From Aurantibacter aestuarii (GTDB lineage Bacteria > Bacteroidota > Bacteroidia > Flavobacteriales > Flavobacteriaceae), in NCBI RefSeq assembly GCF_003008425.1, contig NZ_PXOQ01000007.1, positions 892,419 through 956,418 on the forward strand: DNA of 64,000 bases, read 5' to 3'. Below, one piece after another: positions 8,631-17,757 of the stretch (positions within the stretch are counted from its first letter, which is position 1; each line of letters starts with the position of its first letter). The notes under the pieces are model-generated. The model was not told where the DNA came from. It saw nothing but the letters and a program-made list of their open reading frames with translations, and searched no databases. Position numbers and translations under genes: made by a program.

Positions 8631-9558
8631 CAACTATGCAGGAATTCCAGATGAATTCGCAAAATTAGAGCAGGCAAAAATTGTATTAATTCCTGTGCCT
8701 TATGACGGGACAAGCACGTGGCAAAAAGGTGCCGATAAAGGTCCAGAAGCATTTTTAAATGCTTCAGAAAACATGGAACTTTACGATATTGAGACTGAGA
8801 CTGAAGTTTACAAGCAAGGGGTTTATCTGGCAGATGCTGTTACTGAAGATGCTTCACCAGAAGCTATGGTAGAAGCTGTTCATGCTGCAACTAAAAAATA
8901 TATTAAGAAAAATAAGTTTGTAACCATTTTTGGTGGAGAGCATTCAATTTCTATAGGCACTATTCGTGCTTTTAACGAAATGTATCCTAGCTTAACGGTT
9001 TTGCAATTAGATGCTCATGCCGATTTACGTAAAGAATATGATGGTTCTAAATGCAATCATGCGTGTGCTTTATATGAAGCAAGTCAGAATACAAATTTAA
9101 TTCAAGTAGGAATCCGTTCTATGGACGTTATTGAAACCACGGTAATGGATAAAGATAAAACGTATTTCGCTCACGAAATGGCTTTAGACGATACTTGGAT
9201 GGACTCTGCAATAGACCAGATGACAGAAAATGTATTTATTACCATAGATTTAGATGCTTTCGATCCTTCAATTTGTCCAGGAACAGGAACTCCTGAGCCA
9301 GGCGGAATGTTGTGGTACGAAACATTAGATTTCCTTAAGCAGGTTTTTGAAGAGAAAAATGTAGTAGGTTTTGATATAGTAGAATTATGCCCTAATAAAG
9401 TTGAAAAATCTTCAGACTTTTTAGCTGCTAAACTATACTACAAAATGTTAAGCTACAAGTTTCAAAATGATGCTGCAGGAGACGAATATGATAACGCATA
9501 CGATAATACAAAACAAAAAAATAATAGCGCAAAATATAACGAAGACGATGAGTACTAA
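8620..9558 (+). CDS. speB: Agmatinase
   Basis: A 312-residue ureohydrolase hydrolysing agmatine to putrescine and urea. The binuclear manganese ligands are all visible: GGEHSIS, LQLDAHADLRKEY and ITIDLDAFDPSICPGTGTPEPGG in separate motifs. The last about 30 residues form an extra acidic, Asn/Asp/Tyr-rich tail beyond the usual end. It overlaps the arginine decarboxylase gene by 11 bp and the next gene by 11 bp, suggesting translational coupling across the operon. Confidence 0.92.
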   Translation: MQTNNYAGIPDEFAKLEQAKIVLIPVPYDGTSTWQKGADKGPEAFLNASENMELYDIETETEVYKQGVYLADAVTEDASPEAMVEAVHAATKKYIKKNKFVTIFGGEHSISIGTIRAFNEMYPSLTVLQLDAHADLRKEYDGSKCNHACALYEASQNTNLIQVGIRSMDVIETTVMDKDKTYFAHEMALDDTWMDSAIDQMTENVFITIDLDAFDPSICPGTGTPEPGGMLWYETLDFLKQVFEEKNVVGFDIVELCPNKVEKSSDFLAAKLYYKMLSYKFQNDAAGDEYDNAYDNTKQKNNSAKYNEDDEY

Positions 9559-10522
9559 AGGACCAATTTCACAATTTATAGAACACCATTATTTACACTT
9601 TAATGCAGCTGCTTTGGTAGATGCGGCTAAAGGATACGAAGCACAATTAGCTAATGGCGCTAAAATGTTAGTATCTCTGGCTGGAGCAATGAGTACTGCA
9701 GAATTAGGTAAAAGTTTTGCTGAAATGATTCGTCAGGACAAAGTGCAAATTATTTCTTGTACCGGAGCCAATTTGGAAGAAGACATTATGAATTTAGTTG
9801 CACATTCGCACTACAAGCGTGTGCCAAACTATAGAGATTTAACAGCACAAGACGAATGGGATTTATTAGAAAAAGGTTTAAATAGAGTAACAGACACGTG
9901 TATACCTGAAGAAGAAGCGTTTCGTCGTTTGCAAAAACACATTGTAAAAATTTGGAAAGATGCCGAAGCTAAAGGCGAACGTTATTTGCCACATGAATAC
10001 ATGTATAAAATGCTATTATCTGGCGTTTTAGAAGAGTATTACGAGATTGATTTAAAAGATTCTTGGATGTATGCTGCTGCAGAAAAAAACTTACCAATTA
10101 TCTGCCCAGGTTGGGAAGATAGTACAATGGGTAATATTTTTGCAAGTTATGTCCTTAAAGGAGAGCTTAAAGCAAGTACCATGAAGTCAGGTATTGAATA
10201 CATGACATTTTTAGCAGACTGGTACACCAATAATTCTCAAAAAGGGATTGGTTTCTTCCAGATTGGAGGAGGAATTGCGGGAGATTTTCCAATCTGTGTG
10301 GTGCCAATGTTATATCAAGATATGGAACGTGAAGACACGCCATTCTGGAGTTACTTCTGTCAAATTTCGGACTCTACAACCAGTTATGGGTCGTATTCTG
10401 GAGCTGTACCAAACGAAAAAATTACATGGGGTAAATTAGATATTGATACACCTAAATTTATAGTGGAAAGCGATGCTACTATTGTAGCGCCGTTAATTTT
10501 TGCTTATATTTTAAATCAATAA
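9548..10522 (+). CDS. Deoxyhypusine synthase-like protein (possible homospermidine/spermidine-handling enzyme)
   Basis: A 324-residue member of the deoxyhypusine synthase family; I chose ATG 9548 (MSTKGPISQF) because an upstream in-frame start would bury a long non-homologous stretch in the agmatinase gene. The NAD-binding LVSLAGAMSTAELG segment and the C-terminal ITWGKLD motif with the active-site lysine (Lys296) are kept, so it should form the enamine intermediate. Bacteria lack eIF5A, the usual acceptor; bacterial homologues have been linked to homospermidine formation. Its place between agmatinase and a GNAT-nitrilase supports a polyamine role, and the precise reaction is inference. Confidence 0.82.
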   Translation: MSTKGPISQFIEHHYLHFNAAALVDAAKGYEAQLANGAKMLVSLAGAMSTAELGKSFAEMIRQDKVQIISCTGANLEEDIMNLVAHSHYKRVPNYRDLTAQDEWDLLEKGLNRVTDTCIPEEEAFRRLQKHIVKIWKDAEAKGERYLPHEYMYKMLLSGVLEEYYEIDLKDSWMYAAAEKNLPIICPGWEDSTMGNIFASYVLKGELKASTMKSGIEYMTFLADWYTNNSQKGIGFFQIGGGIAGDFPICVVPMLYQDMEREDTPFWSYFCQISDSTTSYGSYSGAVPNEKITWGKLDIDTPKFIVESDATIVAPLIFAYILNQ

Positions 10523-12054
10523 TGGACGAGCATAAAATTGAAAATATCGAATTAAAATACCTTACGGTAGAAGATTTTGAAGAGCTTAAATCGGCAACTT
10601 TAGAGTCTTATGGTGGTGTATTGGATTCGTATTGGAAAAAACATCATATAGAGCGCTTAACTACTATTTTTCCTAAAGGTCAAGTTGTTATAAAAATTGA
10701 TGGTGTTATTGCTGGTTGTGCCCTTTCTCTTATTGTAGATTATGATAAAGTAGAGGACAACCATACTTATGCAGATATTATTAAAGGTGATAAGTTTGTA
10801 AACCACGACCCAAACGGAGATATCATGTACGGTATTGATGTTTTTATAAAACCAGAATTTAGAGGCTTACGTTTAGGAAGACGTTTATACGATTACCGTA
10901 AAGAGGTTTGTGAAGAATTAAATTTAAAAGGTATCGTATTTGGTGGTCGAATGCCTAATTACCATCAACATCAAAATGAATTAACGCCAAAGCAATATAT
11001 TGAAAAAGTAAAACGTAAAGAGATTCACGATCCTGTTTTAAATTTTCAAATGTCTAACGACTTTCATCCGCTTAGAATTATAAAAGGCTATTTGCCCGGA
11101 GATTCAGCATCGAGTGAATACGCAGTGTTAATGGAATGGGATAATATTTACTACGCAAAAGTCAATAAAAAAGCGAGTACCGTTAAAACGGTGGTTCGTT
11201 TAGGACTTATACAGTGGCAAATGCGTACCTATAATAGTCTTGAGGAGTTAATGCAGCAGGTGGAATATTTTGTAGACAGTGTCGCAGCTTACCGCTCGGA
11301 CTTTGCATTATTTCCAGAGTTTTTTAATGCGCCTTTAATGGCTAAATACAATCACTTACACGAGCCGGATGCTATTAGGCAACTTGCTAAATACACCAAA
11401 GAGATTGTAGATAAAATGCAACAACTGTCTATTTCCTATAACATCAATATTATTACTGGTAGTATGCCAGAATTAATAGATGATAAGTTGTATAATGTAG
11501 GTTATTTATGCCGAAGAGATGGTAGTTTGGAGCGTTATGAGAAAATTCATGTAACACCAGATGAAGCAAAAGTTTGGGGTATGCAACGTGGACATAAATT
11601 ACAAACCTTTGAAACCGATGCAGGTAAAATAGGGATACTAATTTGTTACGATTCGGAGTTTCCGGAACTATCAAGGTTATTGTCCGATGAAGGTATGGAT
11701 ATTTTATTTGTACCGTTTTTAACAGACACTCAAAATGGATATTCTCGTGTGCGTTTATGTGCGCAAGCAAGAGCTGTAGAGAATGAATGTTACGTGGCAA
11801 TTGCCGGAAGCGTTGGGAATTTACCAAATGTAAATAATATGGATATTCAATACGCGCAATCTGCCGTATTTACACCATGCGATTTTTCATTTCCAAGTAA
11901 CGGTATTAAAGCAGAAGCAACAACAAATACAGAAATGATTTTAGTAGCCGATGTAGATATTAGTTTACTAAGAGAATTACATTCATTTGGAGCAGTAAAA
12001 AATTTAAAAGACAGACGTAAAGATGTTTACGATGTTATTAGAGTAAAAAAATAA
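10522..12054 (+). CDS. GNAT N-acetyltransferase fused to a carbon-nitrogen hydrolase
   Basis: A 510-residue two-domain protein. Residues about 10-215 form a GNAT fold with the acetyl-CoA loop PEFRGLRLGRRLYDYR (about 111-126). Residues about 225-510 form a nitrilase-family hydrolase with the full Glu-Lys-Cys triad: Glu266 (LFPEFF), Lys341 (YEKIHVTPDE) and Cys375 (ILICYDSEFPE). Start and preceding stop share the sequence TAATG, so translation is coupled to the deoxyhypusine synthase-like gene. The fusion could acetylate and deacylate a polyamine, or hydrolyse N-carbamoylputrescine; specificity is unknown. Such fusions are annotated in Bacteroidota as bifunctional GNAT/carbon-nitrogen hydrolase. 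Confidence 0.88.
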   Translation: MDEHKIENIELKYLTVEDFEELKSATLESYGGVLDSYWKKHHIERLTTIFPKGQVVIKIDGVIAGCALSLIVDYDKVEDNHTYADIIKGDKFVNHDPNGDIMYGIDVFIKPEFRGLRLGRRLYDYRKEVCEELNLKGIVFGGRMPNYHQHQNELTPKQYIEKVKRKEIHDPVLNFQMSNDFHPLRIIKGYLPGDSASSEYAVLMEWDNIYYAKVNKKASTVKTVVRLGLIQWQMRTYNSLEELMQQVEYFVDSVAAYRSDFALFPEFFNAPLMAKYNHLHEPDAIRQLAKYTKEIVDKMQQLSISYNINIITGSMPELIDDKLYNVGYLCRRDGSLERYEKIHVTPDEAKVWGMQRGHKLQTFETDAGKIGILICYDSEFPELSRLLSDEGMDILFVPFLTDTQNGYSRVRLCAQARAVENECYVAIAGSVGNLPNVNNMDIQYAQSAVFTPCDFSFPSNGIKAEATTNTEMILVADVDISLLRELHSFGAVKNLKDRRKDVYDVIRVKK

Positions 12055-12074
12055 AAAAGAATAGAAAAAGAATT

Positions 12075-12407
12075 ATGGCATTAAGAAAAGGACCAGACAA
12101 TTTAAAACGCGTTATCGTAGATTTTAAAAAATTGACGCCGGAAATACTAAAACTATTAGTAGATAAATACCCAGATGGTTATGATGAAGATCATATTATT
12201 GAGTTTAAAAATGCTCAAAACGAATGGGTAGAATGTGTTGAAGTGACTACGGAAGATACCAAGTATCTTGTAAAAGTAAGTACTAAATTAGTACAGACTA
12301 TGGAGAATTACGACGAGGACGATTATGAAGACTTCGAAGAGGACGATCCAACTGCAGTGGTAGATCCAGAATTGACAGACGAAGACGATAATACGGGCGA
12401 TTTTTAG
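12075..12407 (+). CDS. Small acidic protein of the polyamine operon, function unknown
   Basis: A 110-residue cytosolic protein without signal peptide. The first about 75 residues look folded (KKLTPEILKLLVDKYPDGYDE; VECVEVTTEDTKYLVKV), and the last 35 are dominated by Asp and Glu (YDEDDYEDFEEDD). I recognise no functional family. It sits 20 bp after the GNAT-nitrilase gene and 2 bp before the RMD1 gene, so it belongs to the same unit. The acidic tail could interact with polyamines or nucleic-acid-binding partners; that is speculation. Confidence 0.75.
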   Translation: MALRKGPDNLKRVIVDFKKLTPEILKLLVDKYPDGYDEDHIIEFKNAQNEWVECVEVTTEDTKYLVKVSTKLVQTMENYDEDDYEDFEEDDPTAVVDPELTDEDDNTGDF

Positions 12408-12409
12408 TC

Positions 12410-13201
12410 ATGCATCACGTTGTTGCTTATCAGGTAGCAAGCACTATTAATATTAAAGAAATAAAAAAGCAATTGTCTTGGCAATTGCTTTTTCAGGATA
12501 GTGACGAAGCGTTTTATACCATTTCAGAAAATGCATACGTGTATGTATTTCAATATGGAGTAGTTAGCTTTTTTAATGTTGAAGACAGCCAGATTCAAAG
12601 CATTATTAAAACTATACAACCAAGTTGTAACAATGTATTTAAAAACCCGCTGTTTGATGATATAGAGGTTTTTGTAGAAGAAAAGCAGCTTAAAGTAGGA
12701 TTTGAAAAAATTATTATACCAAGTTTAGATCAGGACATGATTCGTTTAGTGATGCTAAACACGTCACAATCGGTTGCGCTAGATCGTTATGATGAAATTA
12801 CAGAATCATTAATAATTGAAATTAATCAACACACCCGTTTTTTAGAAGAAAAAGGTAAGTTGGACATTTCAGGACATAAACTGAAAAAGTTTATTGGTAA
12901 GATTTTAAACATTAAAAATAGAATTTCAGAAAACCTGTACATTTTTGACTCACCAGACAGTACTTGGGATAATGAAATTTTAAACACGGTAAGTATAGAA
13001 CTTAAAAAAACTTTCGACCTACAAAACCGTTACCGTTCTATACATGAGCGTATAGACATTATTAAAGAGAATTTAGAGCTTTTTAAGGATATTATGGACC
13101 ATAAGGAGAGTAGTCGTCTCGAGTGGATTATAATCATCTTAATTGTAATTGAAGTATTTGACATGTTTGTGGAAAAAATAATAAAATTTATAGGGATTTA
13201 A
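12410..13201 (+). CDS. RMD1/YagE (DUF155) family membrane-anchored protein
   Basis: A 263-residue protein with a mixed alpha/beta N-terminal region (residues 1-120), a helical middle with coiled-coil character (about 130-235), and a single C-terminal membrane segment ESSRLEWIIIILIVIEVFDM. That tail and the layout match the DUF155/RMD1 family, whose eukaryotic members include mitochondrial RMND1, which is linked to mitochondrial translation; the bacterial role is unknown. It is the last gene of the polyamine operon and its presence there is not explained by known pathways. Confidence 0.75.
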   Translation: MHHVVAYQVASTINIKEIKKQLSWQLLFQDSDEAFYTISENAYVYVFQYGVVSFFNVEDSQIQSIIKTIQPSCNNVFKNPLFDDIEVFVEEKQLKVGFEKIIIPSLDQDMIRLVMLNTSQSVALDRYDEITESLIIEINQHTRFLEEKGKLDISGHKLKKFIGKILNIKNRISENLYIFDSPDSTWDNEILNTVSIELKKTFDLQNRYRSIHERIDIIKENLELFKDIMDHKESSRLEWIIIILIVIEVFDMFVEKIIKFIGI

Positions 13202-13324
13202 AGACGTACATATCACGACCACGTGTTTACTATGTTTATATAGTTAACTAAAAGCATCTCGGACTTGTAGTGGTAAAACTCCGACCCGTAAAACATAAAT
13301 TTTAGTATTTAAACACATAGCAAC

Positions 13325-13669
13325 ATGAAAACAATTTTAAAAGTAGTAATAATGACTTTAGTTATTGGTAGTCTGTTTTCTTTTACAGCACCAACTAGTT
13401 TACAAGATAAAGTAACCGTTACAGCGGTTTATGATGGTTTAGAAGATTATGGTTATAATTTTATTGTGACTAAAAATGGCGTTGAAAACACGATAACCTT
13501 CCAAGAAATTGACGAAACCATTTTAAAAACTTACGATTTAACGTCTCAGGAATTTGTAGGTAAAAGCTTTAAAGTAACCTATAACGTACTTACTGAAACG
13601 ATGGAAGATGAATTTGGAAACGAAGAAGAAACCGAATTTTTAACGATTGTTTCTTTAGTAAAATTGTAA
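13325..13669 (+). CDS. Small secreted protein of unknown function
   Basis: A 114-residue protein with a hydrophobic N-terminus typical of a signal peptide (residues 1-22, MKTILKVVIMTLVIGSLFSF) and a short beta-rich body of VTVTAVYDGLED / FKVTYNVLTETMEDEFG type. I recognise no family. It is flanked on the left by 123 bp without a clear promoter and followed directly by a strong terminator, so it is probably monocistronic. Confidence 0.7.
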   Translation: MKTILKVVIMTLVIGSLFSFTAPTSLQDKVTVTAVYDGLEDYGYNFIVTKNGVENTITFQEIDETILKTYDLTSQEFVGKSFKVTYNVLTETMEDEFGNEEETEFLTIVSLVKL

Positions 13670-13690
13670 CTTAGTTTAAGAATAGATAAG

Positions 13691-13724
13691 AAAAAACCAC
13701 CTCAATAAAGGTGGTTTTTTGTTT
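13691..13724. terminator. Bidirectional Rho-independent terminator
   Basis: A 12-bp stem, AAAAAACCACCT with AGGTGGTTTTTT, around the loop CAATAA. T-runs occur in both readings, so it can serve the plus-strand gene ending at 13669 and the minus-strand gene ending at 13815. Confidence 0.9.
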
Positions 13725-13814
13725 AATGACCTGAAATGAAGTCATTTTTAATGTTTTGCATCCTTACTTTTTTGACGAAGTTAGTTTATAAAAATTTTTA
13801 AAAATAGAAGTGTA

Positions 13815-14417
13815 TTATAAACCAAATGTAACTCCAATGTTTACACTTAAAATCTGATTTCTTATGATAACTGCAGAACCTTCTCCGTCTTCTATGTCGA
13901 TTGCCCCAGTTTGTCCTCCAATTTCAAAAATTAAATTCATGTTTTCTTTTAACTTATACATCATTCCAATTGCGTAAGCACCACCAAAATCGGTTGATTT
14001 TACAGCGTCTTCGATGTTTAACTCTTCACCATTTTCAAATTCTGTTGTAGCAGAAGTTAGAAATCCTACGTAAAGTCCAAAATTTAAGTAACCTTTTAAA
14101 TTTCCATTACCAAAATTCCATTCAGCCATAACAGGTAGAGTGATGTAATTAAGTTTTTCTTCAAACGACCCATCTTTCGCTTTAGAGCCTTTTCCGTCAT
14201 ATCTTAATTTTCCTTTTAGCGACCAATGTTCTGAAAAATTAATCTTAGCAATTGCTCCAACAGAAATTCGAGTTAGAGACTCGTTCTCATAATCGTCATC
14301 GCTAAAAGCATAGTTACTAAAGTTAACTCCAATTTCTGGACCTATTTCAAATTTTGAATCTTGAGCATTTGTAATAATAAAACATAAAATAAATAGAGGT
14401 AATAATAGTTTTTTCAT
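13815..14417 (-). CDS. Outer-membrane beta-barrel protein (PorT/OmpW-like size class)
   Basis: A 200-residue protein with a signal peptide (1-18, ending TNAQ) and alternating hydrophobic strands typical of an 8-stranded outer-membrane barrel: FEIGPEIGVNFSNYAF, LKGYLNFGLYVGFLTSA, LSVNIGVTFGL at the end. Small barrels of this kind are numerous in flavobacteria and usually annotated outer membrane beta-barrel protein or PorT family. No specific role can be given. Confidence 0.75.
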   Translation of the reverse strand: MKKLLLPLFILCFIITNAQDSKFEIGPEIGVNFSNYAFSDDDYENESLTRISVGAIAKINFSEHWSLKGKLRYDGKGSKAKDGSFEEKLNYITLPVMAEWNFGNGNLKGYLNFGLYVGFLTSATTEFENGEELNIEDAVKSTDFGGAYAIGMMYKLKENMNLIFEIGGQTGAIDIEDGEGSAVIIRNQILSVNIGVTFGL

Positions 14418-14531
14418 TTTTTATAATTTGGTTATATGGTTAGTAAGCTAAATTTAATTTAACTTAAATATCGGGTAAAATATCTTCGGGCGAAATTAAT
14501 TTAAATAAATTAAAATCTAAAACATAAAGTT

Positions 14532-15917
14532 TCAAGTTCTCACTTTTAGCATAGTGAAAGGTATTGGTCGCTTTAATATTACTTCCCAAATAAAAAGTAA
14601 ATATACGGGCACATACTGTAAACATAGTACTATATAACTTTCTTTAAAATCTGGTTGAGAATAGGTATAATAACTAAGAAACACGGTAAAACTCCAAACA
14701 ACAATATAACTGTAATTGGTAAATACACTTAACATAAGTAAAGTGGCTATGTACCATGGATGTATGGTTGTGCTGGTAAATAGGTAAAAACTTAGTACAA
14801 ATAGTAAAGAGTGTATTAATGCTTTGGGCTCTGGGTTTTTTCTTAAAAAGCTAATCAATAAAGTCATCATGATTACTACTAAGGGTGTAATTTTACCAAT
14901 AATTTGGATTTCGTTATAACCTCGAAACCAATAGCCTATTTCTCGAAACACATAATAAAAGCTGGCATTAAACTCAAAATTACCAAACCATAATCTAATG
15001 GTTGTCGCGTAATTAGTTATAAGTTCCTGAGATAAAAAAGGTAAAAAACTTAATAGGACAACACCTAAAACTAAGGTGTAAAAAGTGCACAATTGAACGA
15101 AGTTTTTTAAAGTAGACTGCTGCTTATTTTTTATAAACCACCAGAAAAATACTGGTAACAATAATAAAGGAATTAGTTTTATAGAAATTGAACAGCCTAA
15201 CAAAAAAGCGCTTAACAGCCATTTTTGCTTAACTAAGGCATAAAGACTACTTATTAAAAAGAAAATCATTACGCCTTCAAAATGTAAATTTCCTGTGAGT
15301 TCTATAATAATAAACGGATTTAAAATATACCAGAATATTAGTTTGGGGTTTAAGTTAAGCGTTGTTAATAGTTTTTTACCATAATACAACACGCCGAAGT
15401 CGGCAGCAATAATTAGTAACCTTAAAACAATGACACTGCCTAAAATACTCTTAGAACTCCATACTGCAGCCAATAGAAAGCATAACTGATTAAGTGGTGG
15501 GTAATTACTATAATGCATGGCACTAAGTGCTCCCATACCTTGATATAACGTGTCTATCTCTGCTATGGGTAAATTTCCTAAATCCAATAGCTGGTTTGGC
15601 GTAAATAAATAAGGGTTTAAACCTTCCCAGATTAAACGTCCATCCCATATAAATCGGTAAAAATCCTGAGACAGGTTTGGAATGGCTAAAATAAACAAGG
15701 CTCTAAACACAAAAGCCATATAGCTTAATTGTTTAAAACTTAATGTGGCGTATTTTAATAGATACACAAAGCTTAAACATAAAATACTATAAAGCGTTAA
15801 AAGTAAGCTGAATTGTTCCCGTACTAAGTTGTAAGCAAACCAGTTATAAAGCGTAAAGCAAAGTATAAACGCAATAAGCGGAGTAGATCTAGATTTTAAA
15901 AAACTTAAAAGATTCAT
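14532..15917 (-). CDS. Polytopic membrane glycosyltransferase (GT87/DUF2029-like mannosyltransferase type)
   Basis: A 461-residue integral membrane protein with about 11 hydrophobic segments. The first luminal/periplasmic loop carries DFYRFIWDGRLIWEGLNPYLF (in two pieces: DFYRFIWDG and GLNPY), the signature of lipid-linked mannosyl/glycosyltransferases of GT-C fold such as the GT87 and PMT-like families. The likely donor is a polyprenyl-phosphate sugar. The nearby polyprenyl-phosphate glycosyltransferase (17754-18446) could make that donor, which supports joint work in surface glycan or glycolipid assembly; sugar identity is not readable. Confidence 0.72.
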   Translation of the reverse strand: MNLLSFLKSRSTPLIAFILCFTLYNWFAYNLVREQFSLLLTLYSILCLSFVYLLKYATLSFKQLSYMAFVFRALFILAIPNLSQDFYRFIWDGRLIWEGLNPYLFTPNQLLDLGNLPIAEIDTLYQGMGALSAMHYSNYPPLNQLCFLLAAVWSSKSILGSVIVLRLLIIAADFGVLYYGKKLLTTLNLNPKLIFWYILNPFIIIELTGNLHFEGVMIFFLISSLYALVKQKWLLSAFLLGCSISIKLIPLLLLPVFFWWFIKNKQQSTLKNFVQLCTFYTLVLGVVLLSFLPFLSQELITNYATTIRLWFGNFEFNASFYYVFREIGYWFRGYNEIQIIGKITPLVVIMMTLLISFLRKNPEPKALIHSLLFVLSFYLFTSTTIHPWYIATLLMLSVFTNYSYIVVWSFTVFLSYYTYSQPDFKESYIVLCLQYVPVYLLFIWEVILKRPIPFTMLKVRT

Positions 15918-16047
15918 TTAATTAAAATAGCACAGGGCAATTTAAGACATTGAATTTATATAGTCGGTAAATCTATACTGAATTACAAGTGTTCTATTTT
16001 TTTCTTAGTTTAATGGAAGTCCTGTATTTGCGTTAGTGATGGAACGG
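15918..16047. other. Intergenic DNA upstream of the GT87-like gene
   Basis: AT-rich, no ORF of note and no TANNTTTG box on the minus strand. The promoter of the GT87-like gene should lie here but I cannot point to it. Confidence 0.3.
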
Positions 16048-16173
16048 TTTGTTTGAGCTCTTTTACAAAACCGTCAGTTCGAATGACTGAGCGATAGCAA
16101 AGTTGTATCGAGAACAGGTTTTGTAAAAAGCGAGTAGTGACAGCACGACCTGAAAGGGGACGCCTTAAACAAA
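16048..16173. repeat. Nested palindromic element (REP- or MITE-like)
   Basis: Three inverted repeats lie inside one another. The outermost pairs TTTGTTTGAG (16048-16057) with CTTAAACAAA (16164-16173). The middle pairs TTTTACAAAACC (16061-16072) with GGTTTTGTAAAA (16117-16128), a perfect 12-bp match. The innermost is CAGTTCGA...TCGAGAACAG, a type of palindrome seen scattered in flavobacterial genomes. The right flank (GCGAGTAGTGACAGCACGACC) is much richer in GC than its surroundings. It lies between two convergent-free minus-strand genes and encodes nothing evident. Confidence 0.6.
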
Positions 16174-16212
16174 AACATCTCCAATGCATTGTTTTGCTTG
16201 GAGATGCTTTTT
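16171..16212. terminator. Terminator after the glycosyltransferase operon
   Basis: An 8-bp stem CATCTCCA / TGGAGATG with a 15-nt loop. On the minus strand it is followed by TTTTTG and closes the operon ending at 16237; on the plus strand it is followed by CTTTTTAT. Confidence 0.7.
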
Positions 16213-16236
16213 ATATTTTGATATAAATTAGTAAGC

Positions 16237-17757
16237 TTAGGCTTTAGAGGTTAAAGATTTAAAAAATACAAATCCGAAACCGATAGTTAACATTAGGTGA
16301 AAAGGGAAAAGTCCAAAATCGCCACCTTGATCTCCAACTACAAATGCACTATACATACCAAAAGCAAAGTATAGCATAAACAAACCTTCTACAATGACAT
16401 TTTTAGAGATATTTTGTCTAAGGTATTTATTGCCTTGCCACTTGTCGGTTAATTTATTGATGTTGAATTTTGGTGTTCTTACAAATTCACTTCGTTTTCC
16501 ACCATGACCTTCTAAAACAGCTATAGAATTATGCAATGAAAAGCCCATAGCAATAGAGAAAAAAGTGAAAAACATTACAACATATTGTATAAAATCTTTA
16601 AACGTACTGCCATGTGTTTTTTTGTACATAACCCAGTAACACACAAAGAAAATAACTGTACTTGCCACAAAAGAACTCATAATTAAAAAGTAGTCTTTTA
16701 AATGTGCGTATTCGTTTTTAATGTAAAGCATCGGGATACTTAATAAACCAACAATTAAGACATTTAAAAACATTGTACTGTTTAAAAGGTGTAATAAACT
16801 ATGCACTTTAGTTTTTGCAGAGATGTTATCACTTTTTAAAACGCGGGTAGCCATTTTTCTGAAGTTTTCTGCGCCACCTTTATTCCAACGAAATTGTTGA
16901 GAACGTGCAGCACTTATGACTACAGGTAGTTCGGCAGGAGTAGTAACATCTTCCAGATATTTAAACTTCCAGTTTTTAAGTTGGGCACGGTAACTTAAAT
17001 CTAAATCCTCGGTTAAAGTATCGCCTTCCCAGTTACCAGCATCAATAATACAGGTTTTTCGCCAAATACCAGCGGTACCATTAAAATTGATAAAGTGACC
17101 TTTAGAATTTCGTCCCACTTGTTCTAAACTAAAGTGTGCATCTAATGCAAATGCCTGTATTTTAGTTAATACAGAATAATCTCTGTTAATATGAGACCAA
17201 CGGGTTTGTACCACACCAACTTTGTTGTCTTTAAAATAAGGAATAGTAAGTTTTAACCAGTCTGCTTTTGGTAGAAAATCGGCATCAAAAATGGCAATAT
17301 ATTCCCCTTTTGCAACCTCTAGACCTTCTTTTAAAGCTCCAGCTTTGTAACCTTGACGGTTGGTTCTGGTAATATGTTTAATATCTATACCTTCTTGTGC
17401 TAACTGCTCTACATGTTTTGCAGTAGCGATTACCGTATCGTCTGTAGAGTCGTCTAAAACCTGAATTTCGTATTTGTCTTTCGGGTAATCGATAAGCTTA
17501 ATATTATCCAATAAACGCTCCATAACATAAGCTTCGTTAAATACAGGTAACTGGATAGTAACAAAAGGCACTTCATCTGGATTATTCAAATCAAATTTAG
17601 GATCGTTATCTACTTTACGTTGCGCGGATAGGTAATTAAACAAAAGGTTTAACTGCGCTAAAGCATACATAAAGATTAATATTAATGCAATAGAATAAAT
17701 GATAATAATTACAAAAGCGTAATTATAAATAACGTTGTTAGGGTCTGCTAAAATCAC
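16237..17757 (-). CDS. Processive family-2 glycosyltransferase (cellulose synthase-like)
   Basis: A 506-residue membrane GT2 enzyme: one N-terminal membrane helix (about 10-38), a GT-A catalytic domain with VLDDSTDDTV, IFDADF, a TED motif (DTLTEDLDLSY) and QQFRWNKGG (the QxxRW acceptor motif of processive synthases), then four to five membrane helices. This is the domain order of bacterial cellulose synthase/CsbB-like and mannan synthase-like enzymes, which polymerise and export a beta-linked glycan; which sugar is used is unknown. It overlaps the upstream gene by 4 bp, so it is cotranscribed and coupled with the polyprenyl-P glycosyltransferase. Confidence 0.85.
   Translation of the reverse strand: MILADPNNVIYNYAFVIIIIYSIALILIFMYALAQLNLLFNYLSAQRKVDNDPKFDLNNPDEVPFVTIQLPVFNEAYVMERLLDNIKLIDYPKDKYEIQVLDDSTDDTVIATAKHVEQLAQEGIDIKHITRTNRQGYKAGALKEGLEVAKGEYIAIFDADFLPKADWLKLTIPYFKDNKVGVVQTRWSHINRDYSVLTKIQAFALDAHFSLEQVGRNSKGHFINFNGTAGIWRKTCIIDAGNWEGDTLTEDLDLSYRAQLKNWKFKYLEDVTTPAELPVVISAARSQQFRWNKGGAENFRKMATRVLKSDNISAKTKVHSLLHLLNSTMFLNVLIVGLLSIPMLYIKNEYAHLKDYFLIMSSFVASTVIFFVCYWVMYKKTHGSTFKDFIQYVVMFFTFFSIAMGFSLHNSIAVLEGHGGKRSEFVRTPKFNINKLTDKWQGNKYLRQNISKNVIVEGLFMLYFAFGMYSAFVVGDQGGDFGLFPFHLMLTIGFGFVFFKSLTSKA

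Noticed and set aside
9467-9547. N-terminal extension of the DHS-like gene
   Set aside because: The extra 27 residues are out-of-frame agmatinase tail; ATG 9548 gives the family-like start and the same 11-bp overlap as its neighbour.
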